From Steinernema hermaphroditum (Eukaryota > Nematoda > Chromadorea > Rhabditida > Steinernematidae): 64,000 nucleotides of DNA. The stretch spans positions 5,978,012 through 6,042,011 of the forward strand of contig CM059623.1 in the NCBI GenBank assembly GCA_030435675.1. The letters are read 5' to 3'. Made by a program: the position numbers and the translations under genes. The notes beneath the pieces were generated by a model, which was given only the letters and a program-made list of their open reading frames with translations, had not been told where the DNA came from and did not search any database. This document shows positions 1 through 12,379 of this stretch, piece by piece; position 1 is the first letter of the stretch; every line of letters starts with the position of its first letter.

Positions 1-1155
1 TCTCCATGCTTGTGATAAGCGCGCAGCGACAGATTCTTGCGAGTATTGTCATGACCGTAGTCGACAAGAACAGCAAACCCTCCGTGAGAGCATATCCTGA
101 AAGGCAAGTTGCGCCAGTTGGTCCATGGTACATTACCTTTCAGCAACCTGATTGACAAACATTCCCGAGAAAGGGCTGATCTCCCATTCGATCAGCGACT
201 TCTCATCACGAACGGAGTCCGGAATTAATCCCCTGAAGTCATGTTGAGGCCGAAAAAACAAGTCTTGGAGACCCACTTTGTGTGCAGATTTTCATTTTTC
301 GACAGCATGAAGCAGAGCTCGCCTTTCGAGTCCAGGTTCACGTACACCTCACTCCAACGGCCTTTGTCGTTTCGGCGGAACTGATGGATGGGGAGGGCAT
401 CGAGGAACTCGTTGGCGATGAAAACGGAGAATTTGTCGCCGGGAACATCGTCGACGGAGCGGTACCAATAAACCTCCATGCCGGAGCGCGTCTTGTTGTA
501 ACGCACGTGCGGGAGACCCTCTATGAACTCGCTGGGCTTCGCACAGAGAGTGCGTTCCTGCTCAAGGATCAGAGAATCCGACGTTTCGACGAGGTGGATG
601 CTCACTTTGTCCTCCTAAAACAAGCCGATCTGAAGACTTTTCGTCGTGATGGACGGACCTGGAACATATTCAAAACGCCGACGACGTCGTTCATCAGCTG
701 ACCTGTTCCGGGGCCGCACTCCACAAGTTGCCACGCGCCGCGATGTCCGGTGTAGCCCAATTCGTAGAAGCACCAGATGCCGATCATCTCGCCGAACATC
801 TGACAGAGCTCGGGAGCAGTGATGAAATCCCCTTTGTCGCCGAAGATCTCGGAACCCTAAATGGATGCATAGCCCTGGAATATGGGGGAAGACGCTTACT
901 TGCCTCGAGAACTGCGAGTAGTACCCCACAGATGGCGACCCGATGCACATCTGCATGTACTCGTGGACGGTGATCGGCCCGGAGACCTAAAGCAGCACAT
1001 CTGAATACGTAAGGAACCCGATTTACCTTGATTTTGTCCTTGATGAAGCGAGAGAGCACAGTGTTTTCTGCCGACGACTTCGCGTCCGTGGCTGCAGAGC
1101 TGCACGCTCGGGCGATACATCGGGTGACGCCGCCGGAGCGCAGCATTCGGAGCAT
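1..1155 (-). CDS. NDUFAF7: NDUFAF7 (MidA-type arginine methyltransferase), 3' part beyond window
   Basis: Mitochondrial complex I assembly factor of the MidA family, a SAM-dependent methyltransferase that symmetrically dimethylates an arginine of NDUFS2. About 310 residues are visible in six exons. The start MLRMLRSGG opens an Arg/Ser-rich mitochondrial presequence. Next come the family signatures GPITVHEYMQMC and GYYSQ, then DKGDFITAPELCQMFGEMIG, the SAM-binding ECGPGTGQLMND, ANEFLDALPIHQF, and VLVDYGHD near the edge. Introns of about 26-50 nt interrupt the frame (for example after ..SQFSRQ and ..LNMFQ). A TTTTTTTCCAG acceptor lies 23 nt upstream of the ATG with no donor visible, suggesting a trans-spliced start. 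The C-terminus lies left of base 1. Family assignment is firm; exon borders are inferred. Confidence 0.88.
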
Positions 1156-1404
1156 TTCGTCTAGAAGCAGAAACGAATCTGGAAAAAAATAAAGAGAAAG
1201 GGAGGAAGGAAAAGATAAAAGGATCGAATGGTAAAGTTCAGACACGAACGTCAAAATCGAAAAGCACGAAAAACGAAACCCTCAAATGTTGGCGAAAATG
1301 GAACTCAATGAGCTCAACGTAGATTCTTGGATGCTTTTATCTCGAAGCCTCAACATAACGATGTAAAAGGAAAGTATATAGAAAACATAAAACAGAGTAA
1401 AACG

Positions 1405-1477
1405 TGATCCTGGTCGGGTTCGAACCGACGACCTTCTGCGTGTAAAGCAGACGTGATAACCACTACACCACAGGACC
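1405..1477 (-). tRNA. tRNA-Val (anticodon UAC)
   Basis: A 73-nt cloverleaf reads on the minus strand. The acceptor stem GGTCCTG pairs with CAGGATC, with one G-T pair, and the discriminator is A. The A box (GTGTAGTGGTTATCA) and B box (GGTTCGAACCC) are intact. The anticodon stem TCTGC/GCAGA holds the loop TTTACAC, giving anticodon TAC. There is no intron and no encoded CCA. It sits about 250 bp upstream of the NDUFAF7 start on the same strand and looks like a functional gene, unlike the two tRNA-like sequences near 22.6 and 23.3 kb. Confidence 0.95.
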
Positions 1478-2393
1478 CTTGTTCTTCATCGTGGAAGAAT
1501 TTATTGAATGGTTTGTATCGGCAGTTTCTACGCAAGTCAGACAGAGACAGAACATATGCGATTTGAGCGGACCGACGTACGCTGGGCATCGTGGCGGGTG
1601 TCTGTAAATCGGCTTCTCGATGGCGGAGAACGGGAATGGAGTTCGGTGCGGAGTCCTCCGTTGACGTCGTCCGGCGGAGACCGAGCGTCCAGGCCAAGCG
1701 CTGCGTCGACAAGGGTCGTCTGGAGGAATCCCGGTGGCTCTGGATGCATAATGAGGGATGGACGGCTCAGGGCCGAAAAGCATACATTTACTCTTGAATC
1801 AATGACATTCGTCATGCAAGATATCTCATAATGCTCAAAGGAGAACCGTATATCACCGTAGTAGCTGCTGATCTTCTTTTTTTCGGCGCAGAGCGCGACG
1901 TCCGAATTGAAGACAGCTATCCCATCAATGTGCGCGGGCTTCGAAGCGACAAAGAGGCTGTATCCAGAAGATGCGCGGTGGTGGAGCATAACAGGCGACG
2001 TGGAATCCCGTCTTCGGTGCGGTTGACGGAGCAGACTTCGGAGTTGGGGCGATTCTTCGCCTTGAGTGGACGGCGCAGGTGGTCGGGTGATGCTGACGGT
2101 CTTCTTGGCGAGACGGGCCGAAAGGCAGCAGGCAAAAGTCCCCGCGCAGTGACAGTGATCAGATAGCGCACGCGAGTCGGTCGCCCACCGGAGCCATGCT
2201 TAGATCCTCAGACCTGTAATCGTTTTGCCCCAAAGAGGAACTGTAGAAGGAAGGCTAAATAATTTTAAGGGCTGTGGGACTTTTAAAGTAAGACGGGGAC
2301 ACGTAAGGGTGTCGCGACACTACTTTCTAGCCTTTTACACGTATTTTGTGATATCTCTTCATCCACATAAATCTCAAAAAACAAATACAACAG
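1478..2393. other. Intergenic stretch with an unassigned minus-strand coding candidate
   Basis: No recognised gene. A minus-strand reading frame of 150 codons (1989 down to 1537) and an overlapping one (2171 to 1917) are open. A minus-strand ATG at about 2196 (MAPVGDRLAC) follows an ATTACAG acceptor, so a small spliced gene is possible. The peptide around SLFVASKPAHIDGIAVF looks protein-like, but I cannot match it to a family, and the rest is Arg/Ser/Pro-rich and may be chance. The MOCS3 3' end abuts it on the right and the tRNA gene on the left. Confidence 0.25.
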
Positions 2394-3782
2394 TCAATAA
2401 ATTGGGAACGTATTATCAACTTCCGCAGCCCAGCTCGTGTACCCACCAATGAGATCCGTGAAATTGATCTTCTCATCGGTGAATTTCTCTCGAAGGTTAA
2501 CAACGGCGCGTTGTGAGTCGTTTCCCCTCCGACAAACCAGGAATACCTCTTCGCCCGAAGTGTTTCCTAGCAACTCCACTAGTTCCTCCTTCGTTTTCTT
2601 GTTCAGTTCATCGAAAGGAATATCTGATCAGTGGGGTGATCATCAAATGTTGACGTAGCACTTACTGATCGCCTCCTTCAAACGTCCTATGGCGAATTCG
2701 TTCCGCGGTCGAGTATCAATCAGCCTCAGCGATTCACTGTTCTTCCGAAGTTTGTTGTACTCATTGCAAGAGATTCGTTCCGAGTTCGGCAGAAGCGATA
2801 CAGGCATCGTCTTAAAGCATCAAGTTTTTGAGAGTTCCACAGTCAAGCACTACCTTCTCGCAGAATTCGGAAGTGCACACGGCAAGGTTTGAGGATGGAG
2901 CGGTGGATGTAATCGTTGGATTCTCGCCACAAACGGCGCACTTTGGGTCCCTTTGGCGAAGTCGGATCGTCCTTACTCGAGCTGCCAGTCCGTCGTAAAC
3001 CCACATCGATCCGGTCAAACTCGCTTAAGAAAACACAAAATTGAGGGGAGAAATACAAGATTCCTTACAAGTCATTCCGGCGGCGACTTTGATGATCTCT
3101 AAGGCCTGCATACTGCCAACAACGCCCACGACGGGCCCGAGAACACCACCATCGGAACAGTTCGTGACGGACTCCGCTGTCGGCCGATTCGGAAAGACGC
3201 AACGGTAGCAGGGACAGTTCTGAAGCAATCGGGTTACCAGCACACGACACTCCCTGCACATACCTTCCCATTGTTGTAAACGGTCAACTGGCCTTCCCAT
3301 TGGAGCGCACTTCCAGAAACCAGCGGCTTGTCCATGAGAACGCAAACGTCGTTCACCAAGTAGCGAGTTTCCGGGTTATCCGAACAGTCGGCGACGATGT
3401 CGTACTCCTTAATGAGTAAATGCGCGTTCTCCGGTGTCAGCATCTCGACGTGGGGCGTCAGCGTCGTCTTCGAATTCACCTTCTCCAGAACACGGCACAG
3501 CTCTTCGGCTTTCGACCTCCCGACGGACTCCTCGGAGTACTGGAACTGGCGGTGGATGTTGTCGATGGCGATGACGTCGTAGTCGACCACTCCGACCCTG
3601 CCGACTCCGGAGGTAGCCAGGTACGTCGCCACGGGACAGCCGAGACCTCCGGCACCCACAATCAGCACCGCAGCCTTCGAGAGGTTCTCCTGGCCGCCGA
3701 CTCCGAACTCCTTCACGATGATCTGGCGACTGTAGCGCTGCACGTCTTCCGACGGCAAGGAATGGTCCGCAGATGTGCCCAT
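2394..3782 (-). CDS. MOCS3: MOCS3/UBA4, E1-like sulfurtransferase for URM1 and MOCS2A
   Basis: Activates the ubiquitin-like carriers URM1 (tRNA 2-thiolation) and MOCS2A (molybdopterin synthesis), first by adenylation and then by thiocarboxylation. Five exons (3782-3264, 3219-3069, 3023-2854, 2810-2666, 2623-2394) give about 404 residues, slightly short of the vertebrate protein. The E1-like domain shows [16 protein letters not shown], the nucleotide loop GAGGLG, DNIHRQF and DCSDN. CPCYRC and a later CAVCGE pair are the zinc cysteines, and [10 protein letters not shown] carries the E1 cysteine region. A C-terminal rhodanese domain has the active-site loop VCRRGNDSQ and the ending [12 protein letters not shown]. 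The start ATG directly abuts a splice acceptor (TTGGACAG|ATG), so it is probably trans-spliced; a further upstream in-frame ATG is less likely. Confidence 0.95.
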
Positions 3783-4021
3783 CTGTCCAAGAGGATCATT
3801 TACCACACAAGTCACAGGGAAAGATAAATAAAGTGGTGTCGAAGCAACGATAACTCACACAATAGATGACAGGTTTATAACACTTGGGGAGCGTTCTGAG
3901 CATCCCGTCGTACATTCCGATATTTAAACAGATACAACAAAGATGACTGAGACCAACATTAATATTTAAAGGTATTAGATTACATAAGGACAAATTAAAT
4001 ACAAACAAGATATTCCCGCCC

Positions 4022-7000
4022 CTAGTTCGGTCGATTCCTGTTGCTTCCGCTAGGCGTGGCGTCTCCAGACGACGAATTTTGCGTGCTGGCGCTACTCGCT
4101 GGACGATCGACGGAATCCACGTATTGCTTCCAAACGGCTTCGAGAAGAATCGAATCGTTGTAAATGTCGGAACCGTCCTGATTGTACTTCTGAATTAAAA
4201 CCATCATTTCAGAGTAAAGAGGAGAGTTTAAGTTACCCTTGCGTTGTTTCCAAGCAGTTTGATATCTCCGGTTACATCGTCGACGGTGGAATATCGACCA
4301 TCTGCAAGCTTCTTCTGGATCCTTCGAATATCCATGGGTCTCTCAATAATCTCATAGTAATCCGGCAACTCGCGTCTGGACGGGAGACTTTCGAAAACTT
4401 CAGCTATGCGTCGTCCGCTGCTCGACGTGTATTCGAGAAGTCCGCGTATGCAGCGGCCAACTATCTCCACAAATTCGCTATTTGCACCACGTTTACGCTT
4501 CCTCGATGGTGTATCCCCGCCCGCCGATCCACCGCGACTGTCTTCCTCGTCGTCTTCGTCGTCAACTTCAACGCGCTTCCGCTTCGAGCGCCCCTTCTCA
4601 CTTCTGCGTGATTTCTTGCTGGACGACCGCGATGCATCATCGTCTTCATCTTCCTCCAGCTGTCGCATGAATTCCTGCTCCGACATGAGATCCGCTGAGT
4701 AGTCAACTTCTCGCCTACGGCGCCGGCCGCTCTCCAGTCCAATATCGGCTAAGCTGTTGTCTCCGATCAATTCGCCATCGTTGGAGAACTTTTCGTTAAA
4801 TTTGATTATGTTATCTGGAATTTCGTTCTCCTCAACGAGTCGCGGCTTCCGGTGGCGGAGATCAGCTTCCGCTTCGGCACGGCGTCGGTCAATGTCCATC
4901 TTCATGAACAGATCCAATTCCTTTTGGTCGCGTGCAAGCATTTCGTTGATCGCGTCATCGTCGGGGACATCATCTTCCTCTTCGTCGTCGGACTCTTCCT
5001 GGATGATTCTTTCCAACATTTGGCGTCGCTCCGCATTAGTTGACCGCTGATCGAACTTTCCTGCCTGTATAACTTTGGAATCCATGTTCAACTTGTACTT
5101 GGCGGCCGCCAAGATCCGTTCTTCGACACTGTTCACGGTTATCAAACGGAAGACACGCACTTCGCGTTTCTGACCGATACGATGAGCACGATCTTGAGCT
5201 TGCATGTCCTGTGGCGAAGAAATTAAAATCGTATTAGAAAACGACGATTCCTACCTGGTGAGGATTCCAGTCAGAATCGAAGATGACGACAGTATCAGCG
5301 GTTTGAAGATTAAGTCCAAGACCTCCAGCACGCGTGGAAAGCATAAAAATGAAGTATTCGCTGTTAGGAGCGTTGTACATTTTCAAAAGCTCGCCACGTT
5401 CATCTGGTTTAGTGCTACCATCAAGGCGAAGGTATTTCCACTGGCGATAGAGGAAGTAGTCCTCCATGACGTTCATTAGAGAAGTCATCTGACAGAAGAT
5501 CAAGACACGATGCCCACTAGTCTTCAGCTTGGGAAGAATACGATCCAAAAGTTCAAACTTTCCGGACACGCGGTACAACTCCTTTCTGATGGACGATGAA
5601 GATTATGAAGGACAAATAACCCAATTTACCCGGTGATGTGGTCCATCTTCCAGAACTCCTTGCAGTCAGCCTCAACATTCTCGAAAAGGAACGGATGGTT
5701 GCACAGCTTGCGCAAGTGCATAAGAGTATTCGCCAAAGCACGAGTTCCATTAGGCTAAAAACTACTCTATTAAAACAGCATAAAAAGAGGGACGCACATT
5801 GCGCTGGTCGATGAGGAATCCCTTCTGCATGTGGCGATAAAGGATTCTCTGCAGGGCACTCATGTCACATTTCAGAAGATGTTCTGTCTTGTCAGGCAGC
5901 TGCGACTCGACTTCCTTTTTCAGACGACGCAACAAGAATGGACGAAGAACTTTGTGCAAACGACGGATGATAAGCATAGTTTCTTCCTGGTTCAGTTCGA
6001 CCTTCTCTCCCGTGGTTGCGAAAGGAGCATTGAACCTAAAGAAGACTAATAATTTCTGCCACTATTCGGATGTGTACCATTGTTCGAAGGTGTTACAGGA
6101 ACTGAAGATAGAAGGAAGCAAAAAGTTCAAGAGGGCCCACAATTCCGGAAGTTTGTTTTGTAGCGGTGTTCCGGTTAGTAGAATGCGATGTTGAGCTTGG
6201 AACTCTTTGTTAAGAATGAGTGACAGCTTGCAGTTGTGATTCTTCATGCGATGACCCTCATCGATGATCATATACTTCCAAGCCAACTTCAAGAACAACA
6301 GTTAGAGAAAATATTAGATCGGCACAAACCTTTCCGAGGAGAGCTTTCTCTTTGAGAACGTAATCGTAAGTGGTCAGAAGAACATTGAACGCTCCACGCC
6401 TAATGGTTGTATCCAAACGCTTGCGAGCGTCACGATCACCCTTGTAGACGATCTTGTTGACGTGAGGGGCCCACTTTTCCAATTCCAACGCCCAATTAGA
6501 GATAGTCCTAAGTAGAGAAGTTCACTGTAGTTGTTCGATGTACAGGGAAACTTACGATAACGGCACAATAACCAAGTATGGTCCATTGACCTTCTTGACC
6601 TCCATCAGGTAAGTGATGAGTGCAACAGTCTGGATAGTCTTGCCGAGACCCATTTCATCGGCCAAGATGCCGTTCAAGTTGTTATTGTACAAAGAGACCA
6701 TCCACTCCAATCCCTTGATCTAAACATATGACTGCGATAAGAAGCTATATCGTGCTAGCAAGGATTACCTGATATGGCTTCAACTGAAGGTCGGGATTGC
6801 CACCACCCATGGTGGAGTGTTGCTTAACAATTTTCTCGCGGATTCTGTGGGCAGTGGCATAGTAGGACTCCATCTGATTTTTCGTCTTCTGATCGTACTC
6901 ATCGTCTTCGTTGCGAGCCTTCTCGATGATCTTCTTGTTACGTTGTTCCTCATCCAGTCCTTCGAATTCGTCTTCTCTGTCCTCTTTCTTGTCGTCTGCG

Positions 7001-8555
7001 ACGGTTTGAGCGAAGTCTTCGTCGCCACTGTCTTCGATATCGTCAACGGAGATGATCTCGTATCCTGGATTGGCAATCAGCCATGCTTCCAGCTCTTCGG
7101 CCTTCGGGGCATCGTCGCCACGAAGAACTTGACCGGTTGTAAGACTGCGCACAGGTATTCGACCTTCCATTTGCTTTCTGCGTTCCTCTTTTCTTGCGTT
7201 GCTCTTGCGGGTCTTTTCGGTGGCTTGATGAGCTTTGACAAGACCGGTCAAACTGTTAATGAACTCATCAGTTTGTGAAAGTAGGTACACAAGGCGTTGA
7301 TCTTTCTTTTCGTCGAGAAGTTGTCGGTAGCCCTCTTCATCTTCTTGGATGAGCTTCATCATACGCAATTTTTCGTTCTTCTGTTCGGCCTTCTGGCGTT
7401 CGCGCTCGCTGTTGGCGTGGTAGTTGGCGATAGCCTTCCTCAGCTTACTGTTCTTAACCTGGTTATTGCGATGGAATTCCTTGAATTCTTTTCCTTGCTG
7501 CATAATTGCTTGAAGAAGCTCCAAATGTAGCTGTCGACGACGTTTCTCTTGCTCGAGTTTCTGCTGTTTCTCTAGTCGCTCGGTGACTCTAGCTTCGCGG
7601 AGATTCTGGCTCTTAATGCGACGGTATGCATGAGGATTTAGAGAAGTTTCCATCGTGCTGTCGCGCTTCAGTTGACCCATCACTTCACGTCTCATCTGCT
7701 GCTGGAAGTTGACCAGGCGAAGCGCACGAAGTTCGATTTGCGCTTTGAGATTGAGATGACTAGGAATGCTAGCTGGTAACGACATGAGATCGCGAATTCG
7801 TGAACCAATGCGATTTTGCAATCTTAAACGAAACATGTATGACTATCTAGACGTTCCGGATAACTAACCTATTATCCCGCTCCTTAAGAAGATATTGAGG
7901 GTCGATCCCAGGTGGTGTGTTTACTGTGGAACGACGAGTGTTTGAACGGCTTGAGTGCAACTGGAACACTTTCATCATGTCGTACGGTAGCTTTTCACCG
8001 GATTCTAATTCTCCAGGGTGTTCGTACGGGTCTGGCAACAAGCTTGTTGGCTTGAGTTTTATGGCAGCGCTACTCAAGTGCCCGGGAATGCTTTCCTGTC
8101 GGGCAAGCAGTTTATATACGTCGACTTGAGCTCTCAGCTGCTGGCGGTTTTCTTGCGTGAAAGCTTCCTTCCCTGTAGCCTCTTCAGTTCCGTTTGAAGA
8201 TGGCTCGGAACTGACATCCGCTGCGGGAAGAGGCTGCCCGTTGAGGCGCTGCTTCAGACGGGCGATCTGATGGAACCGTGGATCATTTGTCATATTTTGG
8301 TCTTCCATGCTAGCCATTGTGTTCTCGAGTTTGGCTATCGTCAGTTCCTGATTGATGGGAGCACTAAAACAACTAAATAATCTCGGCTGCCTCAAGGCTT
8401 CTGACTTGCCGCATTTGCGGATTAGCCCCGGCCATCTCAAGATTTCCGAATTGCGTGGGAGCTGGGACGTATTCAGCAGAAGGTTGCTGCTGGGGGGCGC
8501 CAGGTTGCGGACCTCCGGGGTATCCCGCGACAGGCGGTTGAGCAGGAGCACTCAT
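4022..8555 (-). CDS. SMARCA4: SMARCA4/Brahma, SWI/SNF (BAF) chromatin-remodelling ATPase
   Basis: Catalytic subunit of the SWI/SNF nucleosome remodeller, roughly 1,350 residues in about eleven exons with introns of about 45-50 nt. From the N-terminus: a Pro/Gln-rich start MSAPAQPP; a QLQ-like segment ([17 protein letters not shown]); an HSA region rich in Lys/Arg/Glu ending near [14 protein letters not shown]; a BRK domain ([25 protein letters not shown]); the ATPase with Walker [12 protein letters not shown], box [10 protein letters not shown] and LLTGTPLQN; the helicase C lobe with [17 protein letters not shown] and [11 protein letters not shown]; a Snf2 ATP-coupling/acidic stretch; and a C-terminal bromodomain ([30 protein letters not shown]). 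All catalytic motifs are intact. No acceptor is seen next to the ATG, unlike many neighbours. It could equally be labelled the SMARCA2/Brahma orthologue; invertebrates have one. Confidence 0.97.
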
Positions 8556-9151
8556 TGTGGATTCCGAAGCTCCACAAAGTCGCACCGAACGGCAAAGTCT
8601 TCGAAAGACCTGAACGAAAAGTTGGAGGAACGGACGGCGGGCACGCAAACGATGCGAAAACGAACGCGGAAGCGATGCGGCACGATCTTCGGCATCGGCG
8701 CCGAATCCAGCGCAGAAGAAGCGGAGAATCTTTCGGAAAACGCGCGACACTCATCGCCCTAGACAGAGACGGAGACCGCGTCTACCCGCGATGTCTCGCC
8801 GCGCGGTCTTGTCGTCCGATATTTCCCGGTCGCGACGCGGAGAGAGCACAGACGACGAGAGAAAGGGCGCGCCCTCACCCGTGGGGCGGGCGGCGTGCGC
8901 ACGCCGACGACTGTTAGGAGCGCCCTTCAGGAGCAAGCGCAAGCGGAGTTCGAGGCTACAGACTGCGCTCCGGAATACCCAGAAGACATACAGCAAGCAT
9001 CTGATGCCCTTTATTAGTTTTCTCGGAAGTTCGAAGCGCTTTGGAATGACTCGATCAATTATCGATCGAAATCTACGGCAGTGCGCTCACTCACACAACA
9101 GCCCGACACTCGTAGGATACCGTAATCCTTTACTAACGATCTCCAACATCT
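8556..9151. promoter_or_regulatory. SMARCA4 upstream region
   Basis: A GC-rich 0.6-kb gap between the SMARCA4 start and the 3' end of the kinase gene, both on the minus strand, so it should hold the SMARCA4 promoter and 5' UTR. A 125-codon frame continues upstream of the SMARCA4 ATG without a stop, but it is Arg-rich and unlike the family, so I treat it as UTR. No TATA box or other named element is recognised. Confidence 0.4.
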
Positions 9152-10395
9152 TCACTGCTCAACGTGGCTTTGTGAAGGTGGCGCACCTCCGTCTTTCGCC
9201 GCCAGAGGAGCGCGATGCTCGCGGTCGAATCGCAGGGCGGCGTCGCTTTCAAGTTCCCAGTCGTAAGGGTCGTGGAAGTCGATCTTCTGCCTCTGCATCA
9301 CTCTTGTCAGTACTAGGTAGATCTGAAACGCTATTCCAAGTCTCTCAGAAGCAAAAGCCAACGCACTCCATCGTAGTCCGGATCCGAGCTAAATCCCCAT
9401 CGGTCGATGGCCTCGAGGATGACGTCGAACTCCTTCGGACAGCGCTCCAGAAATGCCTTACGGTGGACGTCCCGTGCTCGAGCTTTCATCTCCGCAATTT
9501 CGGCCTTTTGTGTGCGCCGCAAATAAACCCAGAGGAGTCTTCCGCCCAACAGCTCGACCATCATGTAAAACCAACTCTCCAAGTCGTCTCTTCGGCTTTG
9601 ATCCTGAAATTGTGTGATGGCATACCGTAACCCAAGGCATCTTACCAGCTTCTGATGGACTCGAAGCGAGCAGTAGCGACTTGTTCCGCGCCACCCTCCG
9701 CTATCCCTCTGAGGTAGAGGATCGCCCCCATCGTCGACGTAGCGTCTCGCGATTCCGAAGTCGAGCATGAAGACGCGGCAGCGCTGCTCCGAGGAGAAGC
9801 GACCTAGCGCGAAGTTTGAAGGCTTCACGTCCCGCGAGAGGAATCCAACGCTGTGGAGTTCCTCGATCGCGTGAAGTGTCTGAAGATTACGGTAGGAACT
9901 GACTGGAGGATGCCCACCTGTATGCCGATGCGAATTGCCGTCGAGAGAGAGAAGGACCGTCGGCAGATGCAGTTCCTCGCCTGCACGAGGTTGGGGCCCA
10001 GAAGATTCATGACGATATAGTGGACGTTGCAGTAGTCGTCGAAGCCGGAGTCCAACAACTGACAGAAGTGGATCTTTCCCCTGGTGGCGGTTAGCACTTC
10101 GATCTGAAAGGGGCCTTCTAGAATCCGAGGACTGTCATGAAGTCACTTCGAGGTGAATGGAGGACTCCTGCTCCGCCTTGATGGCGAACTGCTCCACTCG
10201 AGGGAAACCGCTCTCCAGCGGCTCCTCAATATCCAGAGTGCCCCGATGCACCATACCGAATCCGCCTTTTCCGATAACTTCCAGAATCTTGTACCGCTTC
10301 CCACTGTTGCCCTTGACTACCGTAATCACCTGCGACCTCCCTACACTCGTCCCCCCTTCGACCGTCGACGGAGCACCCGTCGTTGCCCGAGTCAT
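9152..10395 (-). CDS. Casein kinase 1 / tau-tubulin kinase-like protein kinase
   Basis: A Ser/Thr kinase of the CK1 superfamily, TTBK-like branch, a group greatly expanded in nematodes and often sperm-associated there. About 340 residues in six exons. Visible motifs: glycine loop IGKGGFGMV, VAIK-equivalent QFAIKAE, LLGPNL, SRDVKPSNFALG, LDFGIARRY, GTSRYCS, RRDDLESWFYMMVELL (the CK1 signature), and a final YDWE. The histidine of the HRD motif is serine (FLSRDVKP), while the catalytic Asp, Lys and DFG Asp are kept. A 44-nt intron near 9335-9378 must be removed to reach the last exon (IYLVLTRVMQ). The ATG lies 15 nt after a CTCCTTTAG acceptor. That acceptor could instead join an upstream open exon reaching 10629 in phase 0, adding about 60 residues. 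Confidence 0.85.
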
Positions 10396-10874
10396 TACGT
10401 TCGAGCAGTTCTAAAGGAGATGTAGGCATGAAGAACATGACTACCGTACCTGTTCTGATACTTCGTCATCGACCGCGTCGCCACGTAGTGCACCCAGAAG
10501 CGAGTCTCTTACTTGACCGCAGAAGCGCTTCGTGGCGCTCCACGCCGAGCAGCTCGGCATCAAAAAGGCAAATGACCGAAAGGGCTTTGGACGTAGACGT
10601 CTTCTTCCATAGTCTAGCACAGAATGCACCTCAATGGACCCTTCAGGACTCCTACCATATACAGAACACTTTCAACCCAGCCCGATTTCAACAGCGATCA
10701 TCTCTCCGACAAGGCCGACAAATCTCCCCACCCGGAAAGATCCCTCAACCTCAAATACAGTGATGATTTTTTATTCATACTTTACAGGGAAAGATAAAAA
10801 GTACCAGTAATACTCACAAAGCATCCTCGGGATGAGAACAAGCAGCAAAAACGGTTATACCTACACAGCTTAGT
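10396..10874. other. Gap between kinase gene and HAT1, with possible kinase 5' exon
   Basis: The stretch 10441-10629 is an open minus-strand frame ending in CAG|GTACGG. It would splice in phase to the kinase exon, so it is either a 5' UTR exon or an N-terminal extension. The rest, to 10874, is AT-richer and contains AATAAA on the minus strand at 10769-10774, about 100 nt past the HAT1 stop and suited to be its poly(A) signal. Confidence 0.4.
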
Positions 10875-12379
10875 TTATAGACGATAGGTCTTCAGGCGGC
10901 GCACAGTGACTTTGTATTCCTCCATGGTCTGCTGGAACATCTGATCGAGCATCGTGAACTTGTTCTTCTCGTCGGATCCCTGCAGCACAAGCGACAACTC
11001 TTCGGTGTTCAGTCCGCAGTTCATCCTGTTCCAATCTCTGGGGTTTCTCTTCATGGGCAACTCCAAACGGCGCTTTACGTCGATGCGGTACTCTTTCAGC
11101 TCGGCCGCATCTTTCGTGTTCGTATTCATGTAGCGTAGAATCTCGTACACTCGTCGAGATTGTCGAGGGTTAATCTTCAGCTTGCTGCGGGCAACGTCCT
11201 TCATCTCACTGGAATAGCCATTTTTCAGGTTTTCCACAGAAAACTCGGGAAGATTCTGGCAGTTGGTGCAGTCGACGTAGTCACGTAAGTACAGAAATGA
11301 ATCTGCGGGATCTTCGGCTAAACAAACACGTTAGTAAATAAATGAACACCTTGTGGTTAAACGTACCGGTCACGTCGACAACCCTCTCTTGGGTTACAAG
11401 GTCATTGTAAAGCACTTGCAGGAACTTAGCGCCATTCCCTTTACCGCGATACTGCGGCAGCAATAAAATTTGAGCAACACGGGGTCTGATCTTGTCGAGG
11501 TACGCGTGGTAGTTGCACAGAATAGCATATCCAGCAACTTTATAGAGTTTCTCCTTGGTACCTGGCTCTTCCGCAACTTCATATCTGAAACGAAATGGCA
11601 CTGTGTGAAATGACAACAACGAAAATGACTTACATAAAGTAGTAAGTAAATCTAATGTCCGAGTTGTCCGTATAGTCAGCTGCATCGATATACCAGAGCG
11701 CCAGAGTTTGAGATCGCGTCACCAATTTGTCGAAAGCATCAGTGCATTCAGTGACTTTGAAGACGTTGAAAACTCTGTCGTCGCCTGCAATTACGTCGTG
11801 TTCTCGAGGGAAAGTTGATCGATTGACCCACCGGAACAGAAACTGCCGATCTGACCACCTTCAGGCATTTTCATCTGCTTCTGCTCTTTCAACCGCCGCT
11901 TAAATTCATCAAGAGAGAAGACCATCGCATCCATTTGCCAATTGGGAAGCTGCTCCTTGAGCTTCACGATGATGTCATCAGGCTCGATGTCAGGATACTT
12001 CTCTTTGATGGTTCTGTTGTATTCGATTTCGGGATAGATGTACATCGACTGATCACTGTAGTAAAGCGTTACTTTCAAGTTCTTGTATCCGACGATCGTT
12101 TCCCTAAAAATGTGTGAACTAATATAGATCAAGAGATCCTGTCAGCGTACGCGTCGCCGAAGTGCTGATGGACGAACTCGGGATGATATGACTTCGCTTC
12201 TTTCATCGATTCAGCATCAGAAACTGAAAATAAACGGCCTCAGAGACGCAGATCCTTCCAGGAAACTCACCGAACTTCAGGTGAATGACCTCCTGGCCAA
12301 GAACCTTGTACTCGCTTCCATCATCGCCAGCTCCAGAAACGGAGGGCTTATCGCTCATGAAGTCGCCGATAGCCACCAT
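10875..12379 (-). CDS. HAT1: HAT1, type B histone H4 acetyltransferase
   Basis: Acetylates newly made histone H4 at Lys5 and Lys12 before chromatin assembly, normally with RBBP7/RBBP4. Six exons give about 420 residues, matching the vertebrate length. The N-terminal lobe contains HPEFVHQHFGD, IVGYKNLKVTLYYS and PDIEPDDIIVKLKEQLP. The GNAT acetyl-CoA loop is ILLLPQYRGKGNGAKFL, and AEDPADSFLYLRDYVDC follows. The C-terminal helices end in YKVTVRRLKTYRL. The start MVAIGDFMSDKP lies 2 nt after a TTTTCAG acceptor with no donor, so it is probably trans-spliced; the frame upstream is not homologous. Introns are 45-49 nt. The gene is divergent from the KANSL1-like gene across about 1.1 kb. Confidence 0.95.

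Noticed and set aside
8791..9630. 279-codon plus-strand frame
   Set aside because: Overlaps the last exons of the CK1-like kinase on the other strand and has no recognisable domain.
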